Positions 11,120-21,200 of a stretch of DNA of 58,918 nucleotides are shown one piece after another. A program made the translations under genes and the position numbers. The notes under the pieces are model-generated. The model was not told the DNA's origin, searched no databases, and saw only the letters and a list, made by a program, of their open reading frames with translations. Numbering within the stretch: the stretch's first letter is position 1; every line of letters starts with the position of its first letter. The DNA is taken from contig NW_019775806.1 of assembly GCF_001039355.2 (NCBI RefSeq), forward strand, positions 1 through 58,918, written 5' to 3'. This stretch comes from Lingula anatina (Eukaryota; Brachiopoda; Lingulata; Lingulida; Lingulidae).

Positions 11120-11461
11120 AAAGGTATAATAACTCTTCGTATGAGGTCTATATTTCACAATAAAAACATTGTGAATAACTCATAGAAATATAACATATTC
11201 TGTTTTAGGACAAAAACAGGAGTAATAGCTATTATTCTGATATCTGAGCTTGTCTTCAGACCACGTGACCTCCATTGATGGCTATACTCTGTTATAATCT
11301 CTTAAAAGATTTTAACAAAAAAACTAACTATTTAGAAAAAAAAACAGGGACTAACTTTGAATGTAAAAATGGATTCATTAACCATTGGTAAGTATGGGAA
11401 ATTTGTTGTTTACTCCTGGAAAATTCATTTTTGGCCAAAACGAATAAGTTATTATCCCTTT
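11120..11461. mobile_element. MITE copy A (AAAGGGATAATAACT ends)
   Basis: It starts AAAGGTATAATAACTCTTCG and ends with the inverse (CGAATAAGTTATTATCCCTTT), forming a terminal inverted repeat. The interior blocks TATATTTCACAATAA, CATTGTGAATAACTCATA and GTTATAATCTCTTAA are shared with the shorter copy at 14852-15100. No coding capacity. Confidence 0.75.
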
Positions 11462-12047
11462 AACAATTTATCACGCCACTCGGTTGTCAAGGTGTTACTG
11501 CTCAAGCAACATGGGGTGACTCCCGCTCTTGCCACCAACACCAACCAATTATTGAATCGAGCAAATAATTTATTCCACTCCTCTCATATAGCAACTATGA
11601 ATAAACTTGCCTAAGGCAGTTTCATTGGCACCAATATTTCACCCTTTGTGTGCAGTTTCTCTGCTGTACTCCCTACATAACCTTACTCTTGAAACAAAAC
11701 CTGTGCAGTACTGTTTTATTGACATAAATAGAGTGCAATTTTTACCACTTTTATAATTTGAAATAAGCAACCATGACCTGACAATTTTCACTGTATTTAG
11801 TTACCACCTCCCAAAAAATATTTTGCATACATCCATACACATTTAAAACTTACGCAATTAAAATAATTTTTATTCTTCAATTATTCACTGATACATGACA
11901 GTATAATATTAATTGCAATGTATGGTGTATTAATTAATGTATGATGGCAAAACAATCTGACCCTTCAGAAAGGTCCAGACAAGATGACCCCTGTCTATTG
12001 TTAAGAAATCATCCCTGCTAGAGCCTGCCCAAGGTCCTGTAAGTGTA

Positions 12048-13859
12048 TTAGACTGGTGTACCAGGTCCTAGAAGTCCACTGTCAGGGGCAGAGTCCCAGA
12101 TGACTTTTTGGACGCCTTTAAACTGTGGGTGCTTAGCATCTGCTACCAGGGACAGCAGGGCACTCTCACTTGTGGTAAGGAAGGCACCAGCTTCCTTCAT
12201 CCGCTGTAAAGCAAACATTCTGAAATGTAAAAGTACTTTGAAATTGAATCCGGTGTGCAACATTAAAACAAAGCCTAGCAGTCTGTCTGAAAGCACTTCA
12301 TCATATGGCAACGATGACAATCATACAATCAGCAAAGTGTTAATCGGCATCATAAACTTTACATAATTGTTTGGGTCTTTCTACATGCAAATTGTGTTAT
12401 ACAGATTTATCTTACAAACATGTATAAACATATATGACACTAACTTTTAACAATGCATCAGATTTGTACCACCATTTTAGTCTTAAAAACCATATCTACC
12501 TGTCCACCATGCTCCTAGATGATATACCATCCACTATGACGTGAACATCATATCCCCTTTCTAACAGGTCCAGTGCAGTTAGCTGGATACAGACATGACC
12601 CTCTATACCACACAGTAATATGGATTTTATATCTGGAATTGTGAATTGTTAAAAATTTTTGCATAATATGAATGAGCCAGGTTATATATTCATTTGTTAA
12701 AAGTAATATGACTTCGAATTTTTTTACATTACATTCTACTTTTAATTTGCCAGATGGTGCGTTTTCTGTGTCTAGTCAAGCAGTTCCTTTTCACATTATG
12801 TTGTACATTTGCAAGGTATATACACTGGAAACCAATTGACTGTCATTAAAAATAACATGTATTCTTCATGTATTAAACTGTAGTATCCACTATGTATCTT
12901 ACTGAAGTGCCATCATTTGGTGTTTATAGAAATACTGCAAATCTGTAATGATGAGACAACATTGTCACATATTTTCTCACAGTTACTAAACTATTTGACA
13001 GTATGCGACACTGAAGGTGAGAGCTAGTAAGGGGAGAATTTAAGAGGCTTTACAGCACACACCATTCACCTTAACTTTCCTTGTATCTTTCAAGCAAAAC
13101 AGTGAAAGAGGAAAATGTACATAACATTGATGTAGCTATGCTAGTAGGCTCATTGTTTGGACTACCACAGTAGGTGAGTAGCTACCAACCTGGGTATTTG
13201 CTAAGGTGTTCCTCCACCTCTGGTATGGCCATTGTAAATTTAGTCTTTGGGAATACTTTATGGTGCTTCACATTCAGTTCACTTACAGTTGGACCAAGAC
13301 CTAAACATTAAAACCATGTTAAATATTTATTGATAAGGGTTGATTTTATTACTCGTATGAAGCATTTAAATGAAAAACACTTAGTTCTCACTACATAATA
13401 ATTTGTGTTTTATTTTTGCACTTTATTAAGGGTTACTATGGTAATATATACAAGTGTAATAATAATTAATTCATTCATTTTGTATTTCGAAATACAAAAT
13501 TGCAAAAGAATAATAATAATTACTCTAAATTTATCTTCAACCCCCCCCCCCCCCAAAAAAAAAAGAAGAAGAAGAAGAAAATGCAATTTGAAGAAATTAG
13601 AGGCAACCTAGATATAATGTACGATCAAAGGTCGTACGGCAACGCTATCATTATCAATGCGTTCCGTCTACTGACCTTTTGGGTATTGCTCAGTCACAAC
13701 AACAGGCATATTCAAATGTTCACTGGCAGCAAGCACCCTCCTAGCCACTTCAATAACTGCAGGATAATAGCTTATTGTTTTACGAAATCCTTCTTGCATG
13801 TCACACAAAAAGAAGGCGCTGGATTGCACCGCAATCTTCCCTAGCTTACGACCAGACAT
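12048..13859 (-). CDS. ISOC2: Isochorismatase-domain protein (ISOC1/ISOC2 type)
   Basis: A cysteine-hydrolase-fold protein of the isochorismatase superfamily. The animal ISOC proteins have no well-defined substrate. Four exons on the minus strand, 13859-13676, 13300-13190, 12632-12500 and 12219-12048, join in phase (1, 1, 2) to give 199 residues (human ISOC2 205). ATG at 13859 is chosen because the sequence from [11 protein letters not shown] matches the family N-terminus. The expected catalytic triad is present: Asp20 in [10 protein letters not shown], Lys80 in FPKTKF, and Cys113 in [10 protein letters not shown]. The C-terminal blocks [20 protein letters not shown] and APDSGLL are characteristic of ISOC2. 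It appears intact. ISOC1 and ISOC2 are close relatives, so the symbol is approximate. It may lie antisense inside the first intron of the molybdoenzyme gene. Confidence 0.93.
13541..13580. repeat. Homopolymer C and A runs followed by (GAA)n
   Basis: A run of about 14 C followed by about 9 A and then AGAAGAAGAAGAAGAAAA, in intron 1 of the isochorismatase gene. Coding readings over it (Pro/Lys runs) are artefacts. Confidence 0.9.
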
Positions 13860-14851
13860 GCTGTCTTGTTTTCTTTGGTTGAGAATAGTGCTCCGCACGC
13901 AAATGATTTGATAAAATCTCTACCTAAATAACTTAAATTCACAATAGCTGATGATCATGTATACAAAAAAATAATATTGTAAAAATAAAGCACCACCAGT
14001 ATTTGCTTTAACATTATAAGATAATATTTATTCTAAAATTTCTATGTAGCAATCCGAAGTACTTGACCTTCATTTCAAGATGAGCCCAAATGATTGCTGT
14101 ATATTAAGTTATTGATTTTGATCAAGCTAAAGAACCTTTATGATATCTAACTTAATATTTTAATGAAAATTATTTATTTTAACATAATGCACTAGGTGTT
14201 TGAGCGAAATATCTGACTAGCTTATCTTGAGCGATGTCAACTTTTTAAATTAATTAAAACACGCACCACATCATATTACATGTCATTAAAATGTTAAGGG
14301 TCAATTTGACCTTTTCTTCTTGTAGGGAGGTGTAGGGAGTCCAGCTAAAAGCAGTTGAATTTAGTTGTTTTTCGTTTTTAGTTAGTTTTCAACCCGCCAT
14401 TGAACTTTTGGAGTGCTATGCAATGACCTAGATCTATATATATACATGTATAGTCAGCTACCTCGTTGTGCATGTATGCTCTGGGTGCTGCAGCAGCGCA
14501 GGTACAGCTAGGCGACTCTAAAGGTGAAGTCTGGAGCAGCTGGACCAGTGGGTGATTTAGCAGAACGGCCGAAGAGTAGCTGTTATTTGTGCATGTAAAT
14601 AATTTGGGAACTATTTAAGAAGGGGTAGATTTTGTACTTTTTTTGTCTCAGTTTTCGGTCTTATGCTTATGTATCCTTACCGTTACCCCTTGATCTTTAG
14701 CGTTATCGTTAGAATGTAAGGCACAAAATGAGGCAATTTTCTGTTGCGTTTGTTACCTGGGATTTTTTTGTTGCGTTTGTTGTTATTGAGAATAATTTTG
14801 TTCAGTCTTTTAATTAGTTCCTTTTATTCGAGGAGTCGCAATTTCATTTAT

Positions 14852-15100
14852 AAAGGTCAGTTTACAGAGATAACAACTTTTCGTATAGATTCATATTTCA
14901 CAATAACTAAGTTGTGAACAATTCATATATAATAAATTCTATTTTATCACCAAAACGATGGTTATTGCAATTATTCTGGCACCAGTGCTTGCCACCGGAC
15001 CATTTTACCTCCATAAATTGCTGCTCTCTGTAATAATCTCTTAAGACTCTTAAGATTATTACAGAGAGTAAGTTTGTATGGGGGTGAAGTTATCCCTTTA
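14852..15100. mobile_element. MITE copy B with a near-perfect internal hairpin
   Basis: A shorter relative of the element at 11120-11461. It shares TATTTCACAATAA, GTGAACAATTCATA, an ATTATTCTG block and the terminal TTATCCCTTTAA. Its 3' half contains CTCTCTGTAATAATCTCTTAAG followed by its inverted copy CTTAAGATTATTACAGAGAG (15030-15070). Confidence 0.75.
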
Positions 15101-15644
15101 ATATTTCTAAACTTAGCTTGTCTCCATTCTTATTACATCCAAAAATGAATATCAGAGGAAAGTGCAGCAACCTGAGATTAAGTCCTCTCAGGGACCATGC
15201 AAAGCAGAGAAACATGATCTGGCCTACTGGGCAACGCCAATATTCAACGAGTCAGTGAATGCATTGTTTACAAAAGGACCTACCAAACAACAGTTGTTTG
15301 GTGGGTGGCAGGTTTACTTATCATCATATTGGCAGACCACTTCTTCGGTCAGCTTAGCTACCCCGGTAGGTGTGGTGCTGGATTGCAACGCAATCTTCAA
15401 TCTTTGCTGGCTTAGAGTTTTGCTCTCTGTAAAATTGATCATGCCTTATAACCATAGGCTAAAGTCAATCTAGGATCAAACATAAATGTTGGATCCTGTA
15501 GAATCAATAAACTGTTTCATTGTGTAAACTTCAGAAAAGTGCATGTCATTCTAGCCTTACATTGTACTGTAATATAATGGAATGGTGTTGGACTTATATA
15601 TACTAAATAATCAATATGATATCGGGTTTCTATTTTATGCTTCT

Positions 15645-15646
15645 AT

Positions 15647-15693
<47 letters not shown>

Positions 15694-15696
15694 TTT
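15645..15696. repeat. (TTTA)n microsatellite
   Basis: About 13 tandem TTTA units. Confidence 0.95.
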
Positions 15697-16481
15697 TTTG
15701 TGAACTGAACATGCTAGACTTGGAGTAAGTGAAACTGATTGGAAGTATGGATATGGGGATTCACCCAATTTCAGTTGCCAAATTCTCTAATGCTGGCACC
15801 AACAAGATGAAAATGGTAATAATGAATAAATAAATAAATGATTTAATCTATAAGATAAAGAATAACAAAAGAACTTTGCAGCTTTTAAAGGATAAGCCTA
15901 GGTGACTATGCATCAACTGTCAGTGTTTCTTGATTTGCAAACATGCTTGATTTTCAGCCATGAGAGACCATAGGCATGACTTGCATTTTTGTGTTTGCTT
16001 GTTTAAATTAGGATTACAAAATGGCTGCATTTGGTCAATGTACCAATGTAGTGAGAATGATTGATATGTATGTTTTAAATAAATTTGCTGAACAGATTTA
16101 AAGTTAGAGTGGGTTGAATAATACATTGGCTGTGATACTCTGTTTAATGTGTAGAATGGCATTTTCATAAGCTTTTCCACTGTCAACCAGTGTCCTTGTA
16201 TTCGGACATATAACTTATTTTAATATACTTAAAAGTATATATGAAACATGCTTCTTGGTTAGTGTTTTGAATTTTTTCATATATTTTGTGATCCTGTGGC
16301 TTATTTCCTACTGACAAAGAAAAATCCTTTTTTTTTCATTTAAGAGTCAGGTCAGGCACCTGCATCTGTCTCCATGCATTTTCCTCAGAAACACCATAAA
16401 AGGAACAACTTGTTACTTATTATACTCAAAATAACAGCAATGACTTAAAGTACTGAAATAAAGCTCAATTTAAAAACCACC

Positions 16482-16482
16482 T

Positions 16483-16525
<43 letters not shown>

Positions 16526-16527
16526 TT
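16482..16527. repeat. (TTTA)n microsatellite
   Basis: About 11 TTTA units, followed by GTT and ATT triplets that lead directly into the element at 16545. Confidence 0.95.
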
Positions 16528-16544
16528 GTTGTTGTTGTTATTAT

Positions 16545-17371
16545 TAGGATTCCCCATAGGGGAATACTATTGTTTTTGGTATTATTATTATTATTCTTTC
16601 CGCGCGTTTTTTTTCGCAAAAAATCTAAAATAATTTACATAGGTAGCCTATGGTAAGAATATGCCATAGACCCAGTTTCAGTGACCTTGACCTACTTTTC
16701 AAGGTCACAGGAGCTTTTTAAAGGAAAAATTTGTAAAATTTGAAATTGCCATTAGGCCTAAAGTATAAGCCATATGGCTAAGGGCCTTATGGTCAATGAT
16801 ACTGAGCCAAATCCACAGATAATGACCTACTTTTATGCAAGTAGGTCAAGGTCAAAGCTAATGGCCAAACGGGCTCAAAAAAGGTTTGTTTCCGAGATCT
16901 CAAAAACCGGAAGGCCCAGAGCCCCGATCATAGTGGCAAATGATGCCCTATATATTTATCTAAGGTTAGCCGTACTTTGGTAGCAACTGCCTTATTACTT
17001 TTTTAAATATAGATTTTTAAATATTTATGACATTGCAGAAATCTTGAGTTTGGCAATTTCTCCACGAAACACTGGTTTTTGGTCATAGCATGCTATAGTT
17101 AACTACCCCAAACATATACCCAAAACCCCCAAATCAAATGTCAAATTTGACCTTGACCCTCATTTTCAAGGTCATTTGACTATTTCATAGAGAAATATTG
17201 AAGTGGGCTACAAGTGATGTTTTGTTGACCCCCCTCCCCCAATTTGCACATGCTCGTTCAGAATATTGGGTCAAATTTAACCCATGACCTTCATATGACC
17301 TTGTAAGAGCATTTCCACACCTATTTTGCAGGGGAATCCTCCGCCACTGGCTTCAGCCAGTTGCAGTCTAG
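16545..17371 (+). mobile_element. Helitron-like non-autonomous element
   Basis: The 3' end has the Helitron signature: a hairpin ACTGGC-TTCA-GCCAGT at 17346-17361, six bases, then CTAG at 17368-17371 followed by T. The left edge carries the 17-bp palindrome ATTCCCCATAGGGGAAT at 16549-16565 next to (TTA)n DNA; the exact 5' terminus is uncertain. The body is non-coding and contains several TGACCT and TCAAGGTCA motifs. It may instead be another class of repeat with a fortuitous end. A genome-wide family alignment of its ends would decide. Confidence 0.55.
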
Positions 17372-18218
17372 TTATTATTTGTTGTTGTTGTTGTTTGTGA
17401 ATTATTTCATGCTTTGATATTTTCAAAGTGTGAATTCTACAGTAGTACATAATTAAAAGTTGGGATGTTAATTATGATATTAAGCACTATATACATAATA
17501 TTGCATGGAAATTGACCTAAAAACATGAAGTGCATTGTCATAATTAACTCCATAAAAGTAAAACTGAGTTACTTATTATTCTTAAACTGACAAGAATGAT
17601 TTGTAGGTCTGAAATACCTGTGGAGTTTAAAAATCAGCCAGATTAGGTTATTTTCTCCTGAAGTTAGATAGGTTTTTGTTAATTTTTCACTTTTCACAAA
17701 TTGGCATTTTCTAGGTGTGGCTTTGAATTCCAATGGGTGTGAAGCCATGTGCTACATATATGTAGTCTTTTTTTCCAATCCAAAAGAATTATTTTCAGAC
17801 ATATACAGATACGAAAGGCATTGCATGATCATAGCGTTTTTTTTTTTCTGCAGATATCCTCTTCCTGTCAGCAAACTACTGATGTAATACGTACCTGAAG
17901 AGATTGCACATATTGTTTGCCCAAGAAAAAAACTCATGACTGACAGCCAGCTATAGTTCATTTGAAAGGACACAATGTATACAAATTACAAACAGAGGTA
18001 TAAGCTCAAAATTTGAAATAAATTAGATTGATTCTTAATGGAGCATATTATTTTCACAAAAACAAAAGTATGCTATTAATTTATTCATGTACAAACATTT
18101 AAGGTTCATTTTTTCTTCCATGGCACTCAACGGGTCTACTAGCATTCAACACAGTAAAAAACTGTAAAATAAGTAGGAACATTTGTACTGAGCTATTATT
18201 TGTAATTTTTTTTTTTAG

Positions 18219-21200
18219 CTCAGAGGCAGGTGTTATCACAGGCCAGTCAAAGTCCAGAACATTTGTATCCTTCTCCATCAATGGAAAAGCCTATCAAGGT
18301 AGTCTTTTGATACTTAATTTGTAATCTCAGAATTTAGATTTTACCATGATGTATTAAAGTTTAAGGCAAAGGAAGAAAATCAAGTAAGTATATCCTTCAG
18401 TATTTAAAATTGTTCAGTTGTAGAAAAATATGTATGTAACTTAAAAGGCTCTCTGAGCTCACTCACTTAATATTGAATACTAAAAAGCAAGACATGCCAG
18501 ATTTTTTACATGTTGTCTTGTATTATGTATTGATTAAGGTATGCAAAAATTAATCTAGAACTAAACACTTTTCCTTGGGGACAATTTTTCAACTTTTGCT
18601 CCCAATTTCTTAATAGATATTTTAGGCAGATTTTTAATTGGATTTTATTTCTCTTCTAGTCAGTGGTGAACACAGCCTAGACACTCCTCTGGCAGTTTTT
18701 ATTCGTGATGTAGCAGGCTTAAAGGGAACAAAGATCTCATGTCGAGAGGGAGGCTGTGGTGTTTGTATTGTTTCTGCTAAGAAGTATGACCCAACCACCA
18801 AGAAGTGTATTACCATTTCTATAAATTCGGTATGCTTGTTTTCACTGCTAATTAAAAACATCATTAATTGTGTCAGACTTTCTTTACTTTTTAAGAAGAG
18901 CCAAACTTTGAAATATATAAATTTGACTTAGAATTGGCAACTCAGCTGTTTGTATTAACTAAACATGATGTGCCACACTAGAGTCTTGAGTTTAATTTTG
19001 ATTATGATTAATGTTCAGTGGGGCAAATATGAAAGCTTAGCTTATAAGGATGAGTCAGAACTTTGAAAGCTTGCATATGTTGAAAGAAGTCTGTTGTCTA
19101 ATCAGAAAATTTAAAAATCACATTGAAAATGATTTTTCAAGAAAAATTCTTCTTTTAACATAATATTTTATATAACTCTATGTAAGTAGTTAAATCTTTA
19201 AAACCAGATTTACATATTTGATGTGCTAATTCTTCATAAATTGTTTTAAAAAATCATATTTAATTTTATTTCAGTGTTTGTGCCCTGTGTATTCCTGTGA
19301 TGGCATGGAAATCACCACAGTGGAGGGACTGGGGGATAAGACCAATGGCTATCACCCCATCCAAGCCAGACTGGCAGATTACAATGGAACCCAGTGTGGC
19401 TTCTGCAGTCCTGGCATGGTCATGAACATGTACAGGTAGGAGATTGTTATGAAAGTATGGAAAGGGTGGTTTTGTTAGGTAACATTCAGCCACTAATGCA
19501 AAAAGAAAAGAAATGGAATTGTACATTGTATTAATTCAAATTGGTACATGTGTCTTTAAATCAGCCATGCGTTATGCATAATGGCCATTCCAAGCATTCT
19601 ACTCCACACATTTTCCCTTTGTAACATCTTTTTTTCTTCTAATTTTTTTCAAATGATGCTTTGAAAAAGAAACTTGATGAAAATACTTAACATTAAATGT
19701 CTGAGTGTAAGTTGGAAGGAAGAGAAATGTCAGAAAGTTTAAGTAAAAAATGTGGAATGGCTCATGAAATGGGAGATGTTGAGTACATAAAATAAAATGT
19801 TTGCATTTATACATATCTCAATCTGATTATATAGATCTGTAATTTATGCATGGTTTATATATGATATTCAGCTTATTGAATGAAAACCCGAAACCTAGCA
19901 GTAAGGAAGTGGAGGACAACTATGATGGCAACATTTGCAGATGTACAGGTATGATTTTAAAACTAGATCATAGTTTTTAGTGGGCTTGATTTGGTCTTAA
20001 AGTGCAATTTAAGATCACAAATAGTCTTACATGATCTTAAACCATGAGTAAGACCATTTCTGGCCTAACAGCCAATTAAGTTGTCTCCCCTTACACATTC
20101 TCCTATTGTGAGCAGAGGTGTCCTCTATTGTGAGGGGAGGTATCACCCATTGCCCACTTAAGTAGATGTTAGATCACTTTTGATCTTAAAAGCAGATTCA
20201 GTCCATTTTAAGACTACTGCTGTAATAATTAAGATTATGTAAGATCACTAGTGATTTTAAATTGCACTTTAAGACCAAATCTAACCCACTACTGAAGACT
20301 AGATCATAATTTTTAAAAAGTATTTCAACTCTTTAATATACTCAATTCTCTGAAACTTAAGTATTTTTATAAAGAAAGGATCTATTTTTGATAAAAACAG
20401 GATTGTTATTCATTTTATTGCAGGGTATCGCCCTATAATGGATGCCATGAAGTCATTTTCTACAGACGCTCCAACTTCTACTACTCTACCATGTGGAGTA
20501 ATTGATTTGGAGGTAGGTGTCTTGTAACAGCTTGCAATTATCTTTTGATGGAGATCAGGCCTACCCAACTACCAGACTCGGCACCAAATGATCTCGAGTT
20601 CACCGGTAGATCGGACCGCACTATCCATTTTCAAGGTGTGCGTCAGTACGCATTTCACAGTGTCATACCCGGAACAAATTTTGAGATGAGGTGCAATACT
20701 TTCCAACCCTGCTGAGAATCATCACTATCACATTGCGTACTAGGAAAGAGCGGTGTCGCATCTGATTCTTCGAAGCATGTACTGACACACACCTTAAAAA
20801 CAGGCAGTGTGGTCCGATCTACCGGTGAAATCAGGATCATTCAGTGCTGAGTCTGGTAGTTGGGTAGGCCTTGAGATGGTTCACAAAGAAGGCCTCAAGT
20901 TTTTATGCATTTTTGTTTTTCTTATCCCATTGTACACACTCTACTGTTTTCTGTCAACACTACAGGCCATTCCAAAGTATCTCCCTCTCACAACTTTTAG
21001 TCTCTGTAAAAATTTTGTCACTTTATTCCTTCCATTTTAGTACAGGTAATGTAGAAGGTGAAACTACTCATATATTTTTTTCATTAGAAATGATATGTAG
21101 AAGGGGAACAAGAATTATAGAGGCAAGTTGCCTTCATAAGATATGAACACAAGATATGAACAGGAGCAAGAAAGAAGTCTGAAATAAGCTGTCAGCATGA

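Larger units (their letters stand above)
9420..12047. other. Intergenic region or long intron between the Smac and isochorismatase genes
   Basis: It holds the Smac 3' UTR with AATAAA at 9506-9511, the promoter-like block at 9753-9899, a second TATA-like TCTATAAAATCC at about 10309-10320, and the MITE at 11120-11461. The rest is very AT-rich. AATAAA on the minus strand at 11874-11869 is a candidate poly(A) signal for the isochorismatase gene. If 9895-9899 is exon 1 of the molybdoenzyme gene, all of this is its first intron. Confidence 0.5.
13860..18218. other. Region between the isochorismatase gene and the first clear molybdoenzyme exon
   Basis: It holds the presumptive isochorismatase promoter immediately upstream of 13859, MITE copy B (14852-15100), two (TTTA)n arrays (15645-15696 and 16482-16527) and the Helitron-like element (16545-17371). 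I looked for a short ATG exon ending in the phase needed by 18219 and found none as good as 9895-9899. Confidence 0.5.

Noticed and set aside
13500-13844. Plus-strand frame overlapping the first isochorismatase exon
   Set aside because: It runs through homopolymer and GAA repeats and is antisense to a confirmed exon.
16774-16983. Plus-strand frame of 69 codons inside the Helitron-like element
   Set aside because: No homology, starts and stops within a non-coding repeat body, and contains receptor-motif DNA rather than protein-like sequence.
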